Shown: positions 45,896-59,000 of the stretch, one piece after another
How positions within the stretch are numbered: position 1 is the stretch's first letter
Layout: each line of letters begins with the position of its first letter
Assembly: GCA_022575985.1 (NCBI GenBank)
Contig: JAKSXM010000263.1
Coordinates: forward strand, 10,396,001-10,460,000
DNA from: Anagrus nilaparvatae
Taxonomy: Eukaryota > Arthropoda > Insecta > Hymenoptera > Mymaridae
Length of the DNA stretch: 64,000 nucleotides
Reading direction: 5' to 3'
Notes under the pieces: generated by a model
What the model saw: only the letters and a program-made list of their open reading frames with translations
What the model was told of the DNA's origin: nothing
Databases searched by the model: none
Made by a program: the position numbers and the translations under genes

Positions 45896-46129
45896 ACTTA
45901 CATCAACACAACGTAAAATTTGAAGACAAAACTTTTCAAATAATTAAGTATCAGGTCAGTTTTTTTCAAGTGAATTTTTTTTTTTTTGGTGACAAAAACT
46001 TTAATAAAAAATTTTTCAAATCATTAATTATCACAGGCCCACAAAAAAAAAAAGTCAAAACCCAGAAGGTAGACCTGACTAACTTTACGTTTTTTGGTGT
46101 TCTTAATCCAAATTTTCCATCCAAAATTT

Positions 46130-46860
46130 GATTTCATTGTCCAGTTTCCCCCCAGCACCCCCCAGCACCCCCCTGGGGGGGTTAAAAATGAGTTTTTTAT
46201 AAAAATTTAAAATTAGTGGATATTCTTAGATATTTTGGTGTAAAATTACTAAAAATATTTATTCAAACTGTTTTCGAACTCCATATTAGCCCCTAAAGCA
46301 CCCCTAGTATCAGTAACTAGAACCCCTAGGGGTCAAAAACTGATTTTAGGAAAAAATGAAAACTAATGTTAATTCTTTGGTTTTTTTTGTAGGAAAACTA
46401 AAAATATTTATGCAATTATTTGTCAACTCCCGGTGAACCCCTGAAATACCCCTAGTATCGGTTACCATACCCCCAAGGGGTCAAAAACTGATTTTTAGTA
46501 AAAAATTAAAATTAGATCATCATTCTTTGGTGTTTTGGTGTAGGAAAATTTCAATCATTTATGCAAACCTTGTATGAGTCCACAAACCTCACCCAGTCGA
46601 TGTTGGTCACCACTCTTCTAGGGGTCAAATACTAGTACCCCGAGTAGCGGTAACTAAACCCCCTAGGGGTCAAAAACGGATTTTTAATAAAAAATTAAAA
46701 TTAGTGCAAATTCTTTGGTGTTTTGGTTTAGGAAAATTCAAATCATTTATGCAAACTTATTTTAAACCTCATATGAGTCCTTAGACCTCGCCCACTTTAT
46801 GTCAGTCACCACAACTCTAGGGGTCAAATACTAGTTATTTGTAAGATTTCAATTTTAATG
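46130..46860. repeat. Tandem repeats, unit about 170 bp, at the left end of the transposase palindrome
   Basis: Four to five units carry CCCCTAGGGGTCAAA, AAAAATTAAAATTAG, TTCTTTGGTGTTTTGGT and TAGGAAAATT..AAT..TTTATGCAA. The last unit is part of the arm mirrored at 51330-51416, so the array looks like expansion of the element's subterminal sequence. On the right side only one unit survives. Confidence 0.85.
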
Positions 46861-47199
46861 CATATTTTTAGCTATTTTGGAGTATGTAATGAAAAAATGT
46901 TTATGAGAACTCTTTTAAATACTCATCTCAGGTATAAATACAATTCTAGCTCATATGTTAGGTGGTCAAAAATTCGTTCTTTATAAAAATTTAATATAAA
47001 TTGCAAAATATTGGGAAATTTGGTATACGAAAAATTTTAATGATGAGTACTCTTTTACTTTTAAAAGACCTTCTAAGTTTACAAGATGCTTTTCTTTACA
47101 ATTTTATTACGCTTTTTACATTCTCTTCTTCCTCGCTGTCTTCTGATAAATCTTTTGTCCCACCTACATTGATGTCGCTTTTCCATTACCTTAATGTCC

Positions 47200-48790
47200 T
47201 GTTGGAATCTTTCACCCTGTTCCTCACTGTAGTTACCTAAATTGCTCGGGATTAATCTATATGTGTTTCAAGATATTGCATTCTTTAGGCAACCAAGCTC
47301 TTTATAATTTTCAAGCAATTTTTTTATTTCCACTTTGAAATCGTCACTTTTGTCTCTAATTAAAAAATGTTGAAATACATGGTTAAAACTTTCCCAAGCA
47401 TTTTTCTCTATATTTTCCATGCATTTTATGAACTCAGTGTCTCGAAAAAGTTTGCGAATTTCAGGACCATCAATTTCACCACCACCTGCTTTTATCTTAG
47501 CGTCTGTTTTTTTCGGGAATTTTTGCTGTATATATTTATATGCTTTACTAACTTTTCTATCTAATGCTCTGACGAACTGCTTCATTAAACCAAGTTTTAA
47601 GTGGAGAGGAGGGAGAAGCACATTCTGAGGTGGTACTAAGGGTTCATAAATTATGTTTGCTGTACCTGGAGTTAAGGAACTTCGAACAGCCCATTCCTTA
47701 TTTATATAATGATTCAGGCGATCGCGACTGTTCTACATACACAATAAGCATGCATACTTTGTAAATCCGGATTCCTGCCCTAACAAGACAGATATTAATT
47801 TTAAATCCTAGCAATTTTTCAATTGTGGTCCTTATACTTTATTTTTTCAAGAATAAATTTTATTGTTTCAATATCTTCCGATGCATTTACATAATGGGAT
47901 ATTAGTATTGAACCTGGTACGTTCGTAAAATTTAAGAGGATAATAAGAGCCTTTAGACTTCGTTAACAAGAGTCAATAAAAAGTCTTCATTTTTCACTTA
48001 TATAAAAATCGGGCTCAAAGCTGTTAATAAGATCTTTAACATCTGTGCAATATACAAGAGACTCTTCTTTTTTAAAAATGTAGAAACTCCTTGCTTCTAA
48101 CGGGATAGTATGATCTTGATGTATCTTTTGTCGTTAGTCCATCCATGTTTCATTTTTGAAGCAGATATTCTGTAGAATCTTTACGTTATCCTTATTTTCT
48201 GATCATTTCATTTATTTTTGCTTAATTCCATGATCATATACGTCTCTCTTTTTTACTATTTGTATATTCTTTTCACTTTCAGAATCACTTTGCGTACTAC
48301 ATGAATCTTCAGAATTGTCTTTAACATCCATTTCACTCTCTGACTCTTGTGCATCCATTTCCCTTTCATCCAAACCTGAACGATGATTGCATTTGAATGT
48401 TCAATAATACTTGAAAATGTAACATCATTATTATAATGGTGGGGTAAATGATATGGCATTTGAAAATTAAACATGCTATCATACCATTAAATGTAGTCAT
48501 TTTAATATAGCATTCTTCATTAGTTCTGGGCTCATTCCACATAGCCGGCGTTTTCATAAATACTTTTTTTTTGGAATTTTGACGATACAACGTAGTCCCA
48601 CATGGATAACAAATGCTGTTTTGAACCCAATTGTTTCTTATCCCAGTTATTAATCTACAAATTAAAATAAGATTTATATTTTCCTCATAGAAAGAAATAA
48701 TTCTGCGATTCTTACTTGTTTCAAACTTACCACATACTGATTAAAACAATTTCATACTTACCACATTTTATGTTCGTCATAAGTAGATAC
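47200..48790 (-). pseudogene. Decayed transposase-like gene, left copy
   Basis: Minus-strand readings match the right copy. 48366-48590 gives MKTPAMWNEPRTNEECYI with the preceding LYRQNSKKK in the same frame, so this copy lacks the frame change that breaks the right copy at that point. 47268-47621 gives LLPPLHLKLGLMKQFVRALD, RKVSKAYKYIQQKFPKKTDA and ENYKELGCL. Beyond a stop it continues with SEEQGERFQQD. The central catalytic part (about 47700-48250) is riddled with stops and indels, and the acidic region is shortened. It is dead, but useful for seeing the ancestral frame. Confidence 0.85.
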
Positions 48791-48917
48791 TGAAATTTAT
48801 TTTATTTTTCTAAAATAAAATTTATTACATATTTACTTTTGCGACTAGGACACCTCCCCGTGGTGAAGGCGGAAAACGGTTTAACCGGCTAAGCTCCTAG
48901 GTTAAACTGATGCCTTC

Positions 48918-51114
48918 ATGGCAAAAGTAGAAAGAAAAAAGTTTACGATGCAGGAGGGATTTGCAGCGCAAATAACCCCAGTATCGGCGGCTGGTCAGGG
49001 TGCGAAAGCGGGCCCGCAGTCGTCGTTATCCGGCGACCGCAGCTATAAGATAGTGGGTAACTTGGCTACCTTAGAGTTTAATGCATCAAGAAAAAAACCA
49101 CCTACTATAAAAAATCTAAGCATCGTTTTAAATCGATGCGATGAAAGACCACAGCTTCTTTTAGGCAGAAGAAACACTTTGGTAGACCGTGAGAATTGTG
49201 TAGGGATAGATGGAATTTCCATTCATAACTGCAACAAAGACGTTTCTATGTTTTGTTTCGTATGCGGTAAGTTTGAAACAATTAAGAATCGCAGAAATTT
49301 TTCTTTATATGAAGAAAAATATAAATCCTATTTTAATTTGCAGGTTATAACTGGGATTGGAAACGCTTGGGTTCCAAACAGCATTTGTAATTCATGCAGG
49401 ACAATGCTGTATCGTCAAACATCTAAAACCAATCAAAGTGTTCAATGCAAACGCCGGCTATGTGGAATGAGCCCAATGCTGAAGAAGAATGCTATATTTG
49501 CATGACAACATTTACTGGTATGATAAGCTGTAAGCATGTTAAATATTCAAATGCCATATCATTTACCCCACCAACTTTCAATAATGATGTTATTATTTCA
49601 GGTAATATTGAACATTCAATACAACAAATGGTTCCGCTTATGAATGACAGTACAATGGATGTTAGTGACAATTCAGTAGCGAATGAGAGTGATATGAATG
49701 TTAGTGAGAATTCAACTGTTAATGAAAGTGAAATGGATGTTAGTGAGGATGCACAAGAGTCAGAAAGTGACATGGATGTTGAAGACGATTCTGAAGATTG
49801 TTGCAGTACGGACAGTGATTCTGAAAGTGATGAAGATTTTAATAATAGCAAAAAAGAGAGACCTATAAGACCATGGAATCAAGCAAAATTAAATGACATT
49901 GTCAGAAACTTAGGATTACCTAAAGATGCTGCAGAATATCTTGCATCAGAAATGAAACATGATGGACTTACGACAAAAGATACATCAAGTTCCTACTATC
50001 GAAATCGAGACAAAGAGTTTCTACCTTTTTTTAAAAAAGAAGAGTCTCTTGTGTATTGCACAGATGTCAAAGGTCTTATTAACAGCTTTGAACCCGATAT
50101 TTATAAAAGTGAAGAATGGAGACTTTTTATTGACTCTTCCTTACGCAGTCTAAAGGCTGTCCTCTTACATAATACCAATGTACTAGGTTCAATACCAATA
50201 GCCCATTCTGTTAATATGTCAGAAGAATATGAAACAATGAAATTTATTCTTGAAAAAATAAAGTATAAGGATCACAATTGGAAAATTTGCGGGGATTTGA
50301 AAATAATATCTATCTTGTTAGGGCAACAAGCAGGTTTTACTAAGTATTCATGCTTTTTGTGTATGTTTGACAGTCGCGAACGCCACAATCATTATATAAA
50401 TAAGGAATGGGCTGTTCGAAGTTCCTTAACTCCAGGTACAGCAAACATTATCCATGAACCCTTAGTACCACCTCAGAATGTGCTTCTCCCTCCTCTCCAC
50501 TTAAAACTTGGTTTAATGAAGCAGTTCGTCAGAGCATTAGATAGAAAAGTGAGTAAAGCATATAAATATATACAGCAAAAATTCCCGAAAAAAACAGACG
50601 CTAAGATAAAAGCAGGTGTTTTTGATGGTCCTGAAATTCGCAAACTTTTTCGAGACACTGAGTTCATAAAATGCATGGAAAGTAAAGAGAAAAATGCTTG
50701 GGCGAGTTTCAAATTTGTATCTGAAAATTTTTTAGGTAATCGCAAAAGTGACAATTACAAAGAAGAAATAAAAAAGTTGCTTGAAAATTATAAAGAGCTT
50801 GGTTGCCTGCTTGGTTGCATGTAAAACTGCACTATCTTGAAACACATGTAGATTATTTCCCGAGTAATTTAGGCGACTACAGTGAAGAACAGGGTGAAAG
50901 ATTCCACCAGGACATTAAGGTAATGGAAAAGCAATATCAAGGTAGGTGGGATGAAAGAATGTTGGCTGACTATTGTTGGAGTTTAAAAAGAGATTTATCA
51001 GAAGACAGCGACGAAGAAGAAAATGTAAAACATGAAAAAAAATTGAAAAGAAAAGCCCCGTGTAAACTTAGAAGATCATTTAAAAGTAAGAGAGTACGTC
51101 ATCATAAAAATTAA
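48918..51114 (+). pseudogene. DDE-transposase-like gene, right copy (two frame changes)
   Basis: Three segments: 48918-49505 (195 codons), 49445-50824 (459) and 50803-51114 (103). Segment 1 ends in a zinc-binding module (CFVCGKF ... WVPNSICNSC), and segment 2 opens with a second Cys pair (ECYICMTTF). A Ser/Asp/Glu-rich linker follows (about residues 65-135 of segment 2), then EFLPFFKKEESLVYC, LFIDSSLRSLKAVLLHN, CGDLKIISILLGQQ, LPPLHLKLGLMKQFV, and in segment 3 EEQGERFHQDIKVMEKQYQG and ADYCWSLKRD with a basic tail. This is a widespread invertebrate family of uncharacterised proteins. The Asp codons at 50132 and 50294 and the Glu codon at 50896 sit where a DDE triad would be expected; that assignment is inference. 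The second frame change coincides with a micro-duplication of CTTGGTTGC near 50800. Confidence 0.8.
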
Positions 51115-51417
51115 ATAAATACCAAATGTCCAAATATTTTACAATTTATATAAAATTTGTATAAAGCACGAATTTTTCACCATCTTACAAATGAGCTAGA
51201 ATTGAATTCGTGCTTGAAATGAGTATTTAAAAGAGTTCTCATAAACATTTTTCCATTACATACTCCAAAATAGTTAGAAATATGCATTAAAATTGAAATC
51301 TTAAAAATAACTAGTATTTGACCCCTAGAGTTGTGGTGACTAACATCAAGTGGGCGAGGTCTAAGGACTCATATGAGGTTTAAATTAAGTTTGCATAAAT
51401 GATTTGAATTTTCCTAA

Positions 51418-54129
51418 ACAGCTGTCATCTAGCTGCCAAATGGTGAAAAAAAAGAGCGAAACTTATTTTTGTGTTATGAATTGTGTTTTTTAGATTAACT
51501 TAGTTTGAATCCAATGTAAATCTAATGATTTTGACAAATGACAGCTGCCAAAATCCTCTCAACTAGTTGTCAATATACGATAATAAAGTTAGAATCTTAT
51601 GTTTTTGGTATAAAATTATGTTTTTCAGATCTCTTATATAAAATGATTTATGACGTATTATATAGTAGGTTTTCAGCTGTCATTTAGCTAGTTGTCAATT
51701 AACTGTCAAAAAGTGCTGTCAAAATTCAAATCTTATTTTTAAGTTGTGATTTTGCGTTCCTAAGGTTGCTTAGCTAAAATATGAAGTAAATACCATGATT
51801 TTGATAATTGAGAGCTGCCAAAGGCTATCAAATAGCTGTCAATGTACGATATAAAGTCATAACAGCAACTATCTGTCAAGGAGGGATCAAGCAATTAATG
51901 ACTGAATTTTTTTTATCACCTCACGCCTTTTAGGTTGCGATCTTGAAGTATCAAAAAAATAAATAATTTTGAATTTTGACAGCTGTCAAGTAACTGACAA
52001 AGCTTATTAATCTGGCCAAAAACTTACTTCAAAGTTTAAACTTCATTTATTTTTATTTCACTGAGCTTAATTATGACTTAAAATGAATAATACTTCCAGT
52101 TGACAGCTGTAATTAACCTTCCAAAATCCAATAACATTAATTAATATAACTTCTATAGTTTCTTCTAATGATAATTAAAGTATCAGCTTATTATATTTAA
52201 AATATATGTTCTGAGAAATCATTATATCGTTTTTGACAACTAATTATTTTAAATTATTTGTTTTAAAATATTTATCTATGAGGCACGTATAATTATGATT
52301 GGAACGTTTATTTTATGTCTATATGCGCTACATTTTATTAGAACCTTGAAAAGATTCATTTCCTCTAACTATACTTTAGCCCTGAAAAGGCCTGTTTGTT
52401 TTTATTTTGATAATTTATTTTAAGATATTTTGATTCTTTTCTTTTTTTAAGTTTCGATAGTGGAGGCAAATAACCGATTTTGTTTTTTTTATTTAAATTG
52501 AATTTTTTATTTTACAGTTGAAAATAAAAATTGCAAAATAAAAAAAATTAATATATTTAAGATATTTAAGTTAAAAACTCCAGCTTTTATGTATTGATAA
52601 AAAAGGCTTTTTACTTTCGAGAGAGGAAATATAAATAATATAAGTAAAATAATAGCCCAAATTAGTATAAAATACTGAGTATTGCAAAATAAAAAAAGTT
52701 AAGATATTTATAATCTTCATTATTAACTTTTAATAATAAGTATTGTTTTTCTACATCTGAACTCAATGATCTATGAATCAATTTTCGATTCTTTAGGTGT
52801 TTTGAATTTAATTCATAATCTCATATTAAATATTTTAGTACATTTCAAACAAATATAGCAAAGTAAACAAAAATATAAATAAATATTAATATATTACAGA
52901 CCAACAAATAATTATTTTTAAAAAATTATTTTTTTTTGTTTTATATCAAACCAAAAAATCATGATCGTATGACCATCGAAATAAGTCACTTTAAATAGCT
53001 CATATTGTTAATTCGTGCTAATATTGCAAAGCATTAAAAACTCAGAAGTAATCAAAATATCTTCAAAACAAGCAGCCCTTTTCAGGGCTAGATGATGTGT
53101 AAAGACCGATCGCTCACCTCCTCGCGGTACACATTGGGTAATGCTAAATGCGACGGCAAAAGACGTAAAGTATAGTAAGAGGAAATGAATCTTTTCAAGG
53201 TTCTAATAAAATGTAGCGCATATAGACATAAAATAAACGTTCCAATCATAATTATACGTGCCTCATAGATAAATATTTTAAAACAAATAATTTAAAATAA
53301 TTACTTGTCAAAAACGATATAATGATTTCTCAGAACATATATTTTAAATATATTAAGCTGATGCTTTAATTATCATTAGAAGAAACTATAGGAGTTATAT
53401 TAATTAATGTTATTGGATTTTAGAAGGTTAATTACAGCTATCAACTGGAAGTATTATTCATTTTAAGTCATAATTAAGCTCAGTGAAATAAAAAAAAATG
53501 AAGTTTAAACTTTGAAGTAAGTTTTTGGCCAGATTACTAAGCTTTGACAGTTACTTGACAGCTGTCAAAAGTCAAAATCATTTATTTTTTTGATACTTCA
53601 AGATCGCAACCTAAAAGGCGTGAGGTGATAAAAAAAAATTCAGTCATTAATTGCTTGATCCCTCCTTGACAGATAGTTGCTGTTATGACTTTATATCGTA
53701 AATTGACAGCTATTTGATAGCCTTTGGCAGCTCTCAATTATCAAAATCATGGTATTTACTTCATATTTTAGCTAAGCAACCTTAGGAACGCAAAATCACA
53801 ACTTAAAAATAAGATTTGAATTTTGACAGCACTTTTTGACAGTTAATTGACAACTAGCTAGATTACAGCTGAAAACCTACTATATAATACGTCATAAATC
53901 ATTTTAGATAAGAGATCTGAAAAACATAATTTTATACCAAAAACATAAGATTCTAACTTTATTATCGTATATTGACAACTAGTTGAGAGGATTTTGGCAG
54001 CTGTCATTTGTCAAAATCATTAGATTTACATTGGATTTAAACTAAGTTTATCTAAAAAACACAATTCATAACACAAAAATAAGTTTCGCTCTTTTTTTTC
54101 ACCATTTGGCAGCTAGATGACAGCTGTCA
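51418..54129. repeat. 2.7 kb palindrome rich in CAGCTGTCA motifs
   Basis: The ends read ACAGCTGTCATCTAGCTGCC and the exact inverse. Arms of about 970 bp (51418-52390 and 53160-54129) are near-identical, including CGCAACCTAAAAGGCGTGAG and AATGAATCTTTTCAAGGTTC. The loop of about 770 bp is AT-rich with a short GC-richer piece (53090-53165, CGCTCACCTCCTCGCGGTAC). GACAGCTGTC-type palindromes recur throughout the arms. It directly abuts the transposase palindrome at 51416. No coding sequence recognised. Confidence 0.88.
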
Positions 54130-54299
54130 ACTGTCAATTTGGTCAATCTGAAATTTGATTTGAATTCAGCGACCTAAAAAACCTAAACCTAGAATTTTAA
54201 ACATGCCAAAAAAGTTATTTAGCACCTATAAAGACTGCGGAAATGAATAAATCTAAGGTGGAGCTTTGGAGCTTTCAAGCTCCGTAGCGGCCAAACTAC
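54130..54299. other. Junction sequence
   Basis: Begins with more CAGCTGTCA-type motif (CAACTGTCAATTTGG) and continues into unassigned sequence before the Penelope-like fragment. Confidence 0.4.
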
Positions 54300-56037
54300 T
54301 CATTATTAAGTTTTGTGTCCATTGAGACTTTTGCTTGGGATGACGAAAACTAAAACATATCCAAAATTCAGAAGATTTGACCGAAACCCAATTTCCATAA
54401 GATTATTGCGGGGTTCTTTGTTGTTAATTTTATTAATTGGTATAAAATCTAGTTCTTTGGCTAATTTTTTTATTTTTGGTGTAATGTGTTTAAAAAAAGG
54501 AGTAAAAACTATTTTCTTTTTTCTCATATCAGGTTTAATGATGTTTTTAATAAAAGATCTGTTTTTCTTAATCTTATTTAATCTTCTACCTATTTGCAAT
54601 TCAATAAAATCAATTGGATAATCATTAGCTGATAGAAATTTTTTAATTAAATTCAAATTGTCAGTATGAAATTTATCATCAGAAAGTTTAATGCACTTAT
54701 CAACTAAATTAATTACTATTGCTTTTTTATGTTCAATAGGGTGATGTAACTTCTTATAAACTTCTTATGATTTAAAAATCTTGCTGAATATGTCTTTTTT
54801 CTGAACCAATTCACTGAACAGAAATCATTTTCATTTCTTTTAATTTCAATATCAAGAAAACTAATCTTATTATCAATTTCTTTCTCAACTGTAAAACTCA
54901 ATAAATTATTAAAACCATTAAAAATATCAGTAACTTTTTCAATGTGATCCTTATTAACAAACAAAAATAAATTATTTACATACCTCTTGTAAAAAATAAC
55001 TTTATCAGAATTAAATACAGGAGGATTTGAGAAATAATTTAAATCATTATTAAGTCAATCACTGCTTCTTAACTTATTCAAAGCATTTATTTCAAGCAGT
55101 TCCATTACAATTTCAGAAAAAATAAAACTAGAACATAAACCTATAGGTGAACCAAATATTTGTTTATAAAATTTACCTTGAAACTGAAAATAGTTAGAAT
55201 TTAAAAAGAATTCAATTCCATTCGTAAACTCATACTTTTTTATACAACATTATTTTTAATGTGTTTCCACTTTTTACTTAAATACTCTTTAATTAAATTA
55301 TGAGGTAAGTTTGGAAACAGTCCTACAACATTCAAAAACATACAAACATAAATCTCAGGAATTATATTATTACTTAAAAGAGTTCTTACTTATAAGCTAT
55401 TTTTTACTGATGCAACCAGTTTTTTTATACAATCAGATAAAAAACTTGATAACCGTTTATTAAAACTATAAAGTGGACTATTTACAATCGAAACATCTAT
55501 TCTTATCGGATATCCATCTTTATGAACCTTAATCATAGCATAAATTCTTGGTAATAGGGTGATTTCAACATTATAATCAAAGTCATCACCAATCACACCT
55601 ATGCTTTTCCATGTAAACAAAAAATTTTTTTAAGAATTCTTAAGACCAATAAATGGATTTTTATCCAACGTACTATATCTATCACTATTCTCTAGTTCTT
55701 TATTAACTTTATCATAATAAACAGATTTTTTCTCTATGACTGTAATTGAACCTTTATCTGCCTTAGTTACCATTAAATGATCTTTATTTTTCAAAAAATT
55801 TTTTTGAACTATTTATTTTACTTTCAAGTAACCTATCATCATACGCATTATGAACTTTATTGTGTAAATGTTTGTTAACTATACCTAGAAAACGTCTTCT
55901 TAACTTATTATTATTTTCATTCTCTGACCAAACAGAGAAGTCGATATTCTTAAAAATTTCAAAAAAAATCTTTATGATCAATATCAGTCTTAAAATTATA
56001 ACCTTCACCTAAACTTAAAACTTCTTTAACATGGAGT
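54300..56037 (-). pseudogene. Penelope-like element reverse transcriptase, copy 1
   Basis: Minus-strand pieces run in order from 56037 to 54300: EVLSLGEGYNF; DHLMVTKADKGSITVIEKK; LLPRIYAMIKVHKDGYPIRI (RT block around the KxHK motif); FGSPIGLCSSFIFSEIVMEL (the G-x-P-x-G block); then the catalytic site, which reads YVNN instead of YVDD, at about 54970. The thumb follows (IDNKISFLDIEIKRNENDF, SARFLN) and the start of the region before the endonuclease (NDYPIDFIELQIGRRL). The KVHK / FLDIEI / ARFLN pattern is diagnostic of Penelope-like elements. The GIY-YIG domain is missing at the 54300 end. Several stops and indels. Confidence 0.85.
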
Positions 56038-59000
56038 GGTATTATAATAACTATTGTGACAGTCCAGCCCTCCCCCCCTACCCTAATGATACTAAAAATG
56101 CTACTGTTAATGTAAAAGCCACTTCTAAACCTCCTACTATACAAAAACTGTTAGAATTTATAGAAAATCAAATTGGTATTTTAGAGTCAATTAAAGAAGC
56201 TGGTAATAGTAGTACAAATAAACAGTTATCTGATTTCAATAAAAATAAAAAGTCAAATGTTTCTACTAATTCAGCTAAAGTTTTTGACACAAATTTAACA
56301 CAAAATAAGTCTTCTACATTTAATCAATGTACAAAAATCAGTAACATTAGCAACTAATTCTTGACAATTACTTAATTAACCCCTTTTAGCAACAGCTGTA
56401 GTTAGGGTATCTGCGAATAATGGTTTAGAATTTTTAGCAAGAGCTTTAATTGACCAATGCTCACAGGCCTCATTCATTACTAACTCATTATTTGAAAACT
56501 TCAAGTTAAAAAACATTCTTCACAATTACCTGTATCAGGTATTGCCGGTAAACATGAATTATTATGTTCACATATGGTCAATTTCGATACTAAACCTTAT
56601 TTTTATTCTGATTTTATACTCAATGTAGAAGCCTTTATTATTCCGACCATATCTTCTTATATACTAAAAAAAAATATTGAACCTGAAAATATTGCTCATA
56701 TTAGAAATTTACAACTCGCTGATCCTAAATTTGCTAAAAAAGGTCGTATTGATATTTTGCTAAGTACAATTTGTCATTCTTCGTTAATTATTGGCGATAT
56801 TCGTAAAGGCAAAGAATACGAGCCTATTGCCACTAGCTCAAAACTCGGCTGGATAATTTCTGGCAACTCTGGTATTTACTCAAACTCTTGTCTGCTAATT
56901 GCAAACCTTCATGATAATTCAGATCTCTCATTTAATTTAGAAAGGTTTTGGCAACAAGAAGAAATTTCAATTTTTCCGCGAGCACTGCTTAGTCCGAATG
57001 AGCAGGCTTGTGAAGATTATTTCGTAAATACACATCCGCGTGACTCTGATGGTCACTATATTGTTAGATTACCCTTTAAAAATTTAGACACTGCAGATCT
57101 AAATTTTAATGGCTCCTATCAGCAGGCGAAATAAGATTTCGAAAAAACTGAACTTCAGGCATATTATAAGTTCATGAAAGATTATGAAGATTTAGGTCAC
57201 GTGGAACCTTCTCAAGCACTGTTAATATTTATTCGTTACTATTTTCTGCTGCATCATGGAATTTTAGACCATAATCGCAAATTTCGTTCAGTTTTTAACG
57301 GTTCAGCCAAAGATTACAATAAAGTGTCTATAAATGACTTGTTACACAGTGGTAATAATTTGCTTCCTGATTTGGCTGAACTGCTAATTAATTGGATGAA
57401 ATATCAATTCGTATTTGTATCTGATATCGAACATTTGTTTCGACAAATGTTAGTTCACACAGACGATAGGAGATTCCAGCAAATTTTATGCTGGTTTATT
57501 GATTCGGAAAATTTGCAAACCTGGTCGTTAAAAACAGTCACTTATGGAATGATAAGTATCCCATACCTTGCTAGTCACGTTATCAGACAATTAGCATTAT
57601 ACTAGGGTCATTGTTACCCTTTAGCTGTAGAAATTTTAAATCGCGAAACGTACATGGATGATACGTTATCTGGTGGTCACTCACTCTCAGATGCTCTTAA
57701 AAAACAGGCGGATTTAATACAAATTTGCAAGGTAGGTGGCTTCTCAATGCATAAGCGGATGTCTAACAACCCTCAATTATTGAATTTCCCAGTAGCAATT
57801 CGTGCATAAACGAAATTGGCTAATTTTTGTTTACTTGGGTTAAATTGGTGTCCAAACACAGATCATTTTACGTTTGACTTTCAATTTGACCAACTGAAAA
57901 ATGATCTCACAAAGAGGCAGGTTCTTTCTGCCATTGCTAAACTTTTTGATCCATTAGGCTAGCTTGTGTTATGAAATAACTAACAAAATAAATAATTAAT
58001 AATTAAATAATAAGTTACGTAAGATAATAATTATAAATATTTTAAGTTAAATTTATAAACAGTATTTAAGCTAATTAATCAAACAATAGATATTTTAAAT
58101 TAAGAAATGATAACATAAAATTAAGAAACTATAACATAAATTATGAAATTATAACAGAAAATTATTTAATAAAACAAATAGTTTAAGAAATAATAATTTT
58201 TATAATTTGGATATTTTAAATATTTATAAAAGATGATTTAGTATATAAGATCAATAAAATTGTAATAACCAGGAGTCAAATATCAGAAGTTGTCATCGAC
58301 GTGTACTTATATCCGTCTTTAATAAAGTTTAGTTTATAAACAATAATTTATTGTGCTTATTTGGATAACCTATCCTGGACAACATTTGTAAGTATTTATT
58401 TATATTTATCTATTTATTACTAATAATCATAGCCATTAGACCCATAACACTTGCCTAAAATTTTTTTACAAAAACTCTGGAAAGAAAAAAGCCCAAAACT
58501 TGATTGGGACACAAAGTTACCTGATTCTTTGCGAGATGAGTTCAAAAGTTGGTATGATAGTATTCACACATCTAAAACTATTAGAATTACAAGACGGTTA
58601 AAGTATGTCCCAGGTGCAAAGTATGAAATTTACGGGTTCGCAGACGCGTCAGATAAAGCTTATGGCGCTTGCACATATTTAAAAGTAACACTTCGTGGAA
58701 AAAGTACTATTCATCTACTCCAAGCAAAATTAAAAGTCTGTTCATCTACTTTAAGCAAAATCAAAAGTCGCGGTATTAAAGCCAATTTTGACAATTCCTA
58801 AGTTAGAATTAAATGCAGCGCATTTGTTAACAAAATTAACTATAAAAGTACTTAGAGCATTAAAATTAGATGAAGTAAAAATATATTTATTCTCAGACTC
58901 AACTAATGTGTTATGTTGGTTAAATGAGCATCCTTCGAAATGGGAAAGATTTGTAAAGCACGGATGATCAGAAATTCATACTTTGCTCCCTGAGGCCTAC

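Larger units (their letters stand above)
46732..51416. mobile_element. 4.7 kb inverted pair of transposase-bearing elements
   Basis: The left half (46732 to about 48790) is an inverted, diverged copy of the right half (about 48918-51416). The outer ends read TTTAGGAAAATTCAAATCAT and its inverse. Both halves carry the same transposase-like gene, transcribed outward from the centre. The central ~130 bp (48790-48917) has a GC-richer stretch (GACACCTCCCCGTGGTGAAG) not found at the ends. Confidence 0.88.

Noticed and set aside
49265..49345. Apparent intron in the transposase-like gene (GTAAGT ... TTTGCAG)
   Set aside because: The frame is open through it, and the encoded residues between the Cys pairs (YKSYFNL) fit the family's zinc module, so it is coding.
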